In this document: positions 63,711 to 64,000 of the stretch, piece after piece
Layout of the letters: each line of letters begins with the position of its first letter
How positions within the stretch are numbered: the first letter of the stretch is position 1
From: Neoceratodus forsteri
Taxonomy: Eukaryota; Chordata; Ceratodontiformes; Ceratodontidae
Direction of reading: 5' to 3'
DNA: 64,000 bases
Assembly: GCA_016271365.2 (NCBI GenBank)
Contig: CM057456.1
Location: forward strand, 167,169,501-167,233,500
The notes under the pieces: model-generated
The model's database searches: none
The model's input: the letters and a program-made list of their open reading frames with translations, nothing else
What the model was told of the DNA's origin: nothing
Program-made: the position numbers and the translations under genes

Positions 63711-64000
63711 CCCTTGTGTGTTTGGATTTCTTTCGCATTCACAGTGCAATGTGTTAAGATAGAATACTTATATATGTTATTTATTATTTAAACCCATGTG
63801 TATGTTTAATAATGTCTACATCCAATATTGAGTAAAGAAACCTGGAAATACCCAAATCAAACTATTATTCAAGACAGTTTATAATAATGGTTGCCAATCT
63901 GTACTTTCATTTAGTCCAAATCTGAAATTTGTTGCTTCAAATCTATCAATATAATACACTTCCCTAGTCAAACATTTTTTCTTGAAATCTCCTCCTCGGG

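Noticed and set aside
1..64000. CRISPR array, prokaryotic operon, rRNA gene or host coding exon
   Set aside because: No spacer-repeat pattern, no operon-like gene packing, no rRNA-like sequence, and every recognisable coding block belongs to a transposable element.

Overview
The window is vertebrate-type nuclear DNA, probably intergenic or intronic sequence from a large, repeat-rich genome. I found no convincing host exon, no functional tRNA or rRNA gene and no bacterial-style operon. Almost everything recognisable is the remains of transposable elements, and most of their reading frames are broken. The mixture points to a non-mammalian vertebrate such as an amphibian, lungfish or other basal lineage; I cannot name a species. 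It comprises CR1 LINEs with TTCTATGT-type tails, L2/CR1-like LINEs with a 2A-like N-terminus, Tx1-like L1, tRNA-headed SINEs with MIR-like or V-SINE-like bodies, PIF/Harbinger, and a Ty3/gypsy element with a PNMA-like Gag. A hammerhead ribozyme motif of the Penelope type is also present.

Layout. 1-4.4 kb: two L2/CR1-like LINE fragments on the minus strand (A: endonuclease with a 2A-like motif; B: reverse transcriptase), a tRNA-headed SINE, and a 107-bp tandem array. 4.4-11.9 kb: one large PIF/Harbinger DNA transposon with convergent Myb/SANT and DDE transposase genes and an octamer/TATA promoter region, carrying an inserted CR1 3' end. 11.9-13 kb: unassigned AT-rich DNA. 13-26.3 kb: one plus-strand Tx1-like L1 (ORF1 and ORF2) broken up by an L2/CR1-like LINE, an unidentified AT-rich insert, a SINE, a CR1 and, near its 3' end, a small TA-flanked MITE. 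26.6-29 kb: minus-strand CR1 3' ends and a MITE. 29.8-36.2 kb: three rearranged minus-strand L1 pieces, several tRNA-headed retroposons, and strong hairpins and fold-backs. 37-38.7 kb: an AT-rich L1 C-terminus with a MITE. 39.6-42.6 kb: a hairpin cluster and an unknown split ORF interrupted by a CR1.

42.6-62.1 kb: a pair of same-orientation, roughly 620-630 bp LTR-like sequences flanks a degenerate gypsy element (Gag, protease, reverse transcriptase, RNase H, integrase). It has been enlarged to about 19.5 kb by CR1, SINE and fold-back insertions. 62.1-64 kb: AT-rich sequence beginning with a minus-strand hammerhead motif and ending in a 205-bp tandem duplication.

The biology that can be read here is therefore the history of insertions and the regulatory or RNA motifs the elements carry, rather than a cellular pathway. 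The strongest items for follow-up are the hammerhead motif at 62.18-62.22 kb, the 2A-like motif near 1 kb, and the octamer cluster plus TATA box in the Harbinger element. Also notable are the CTCF-like site at 48.2 kb, the composite inverted-repeat insert inside the gypsy integrase, and a pattern of CpG decay at the reverse-transcriptase catalytic aspartates.
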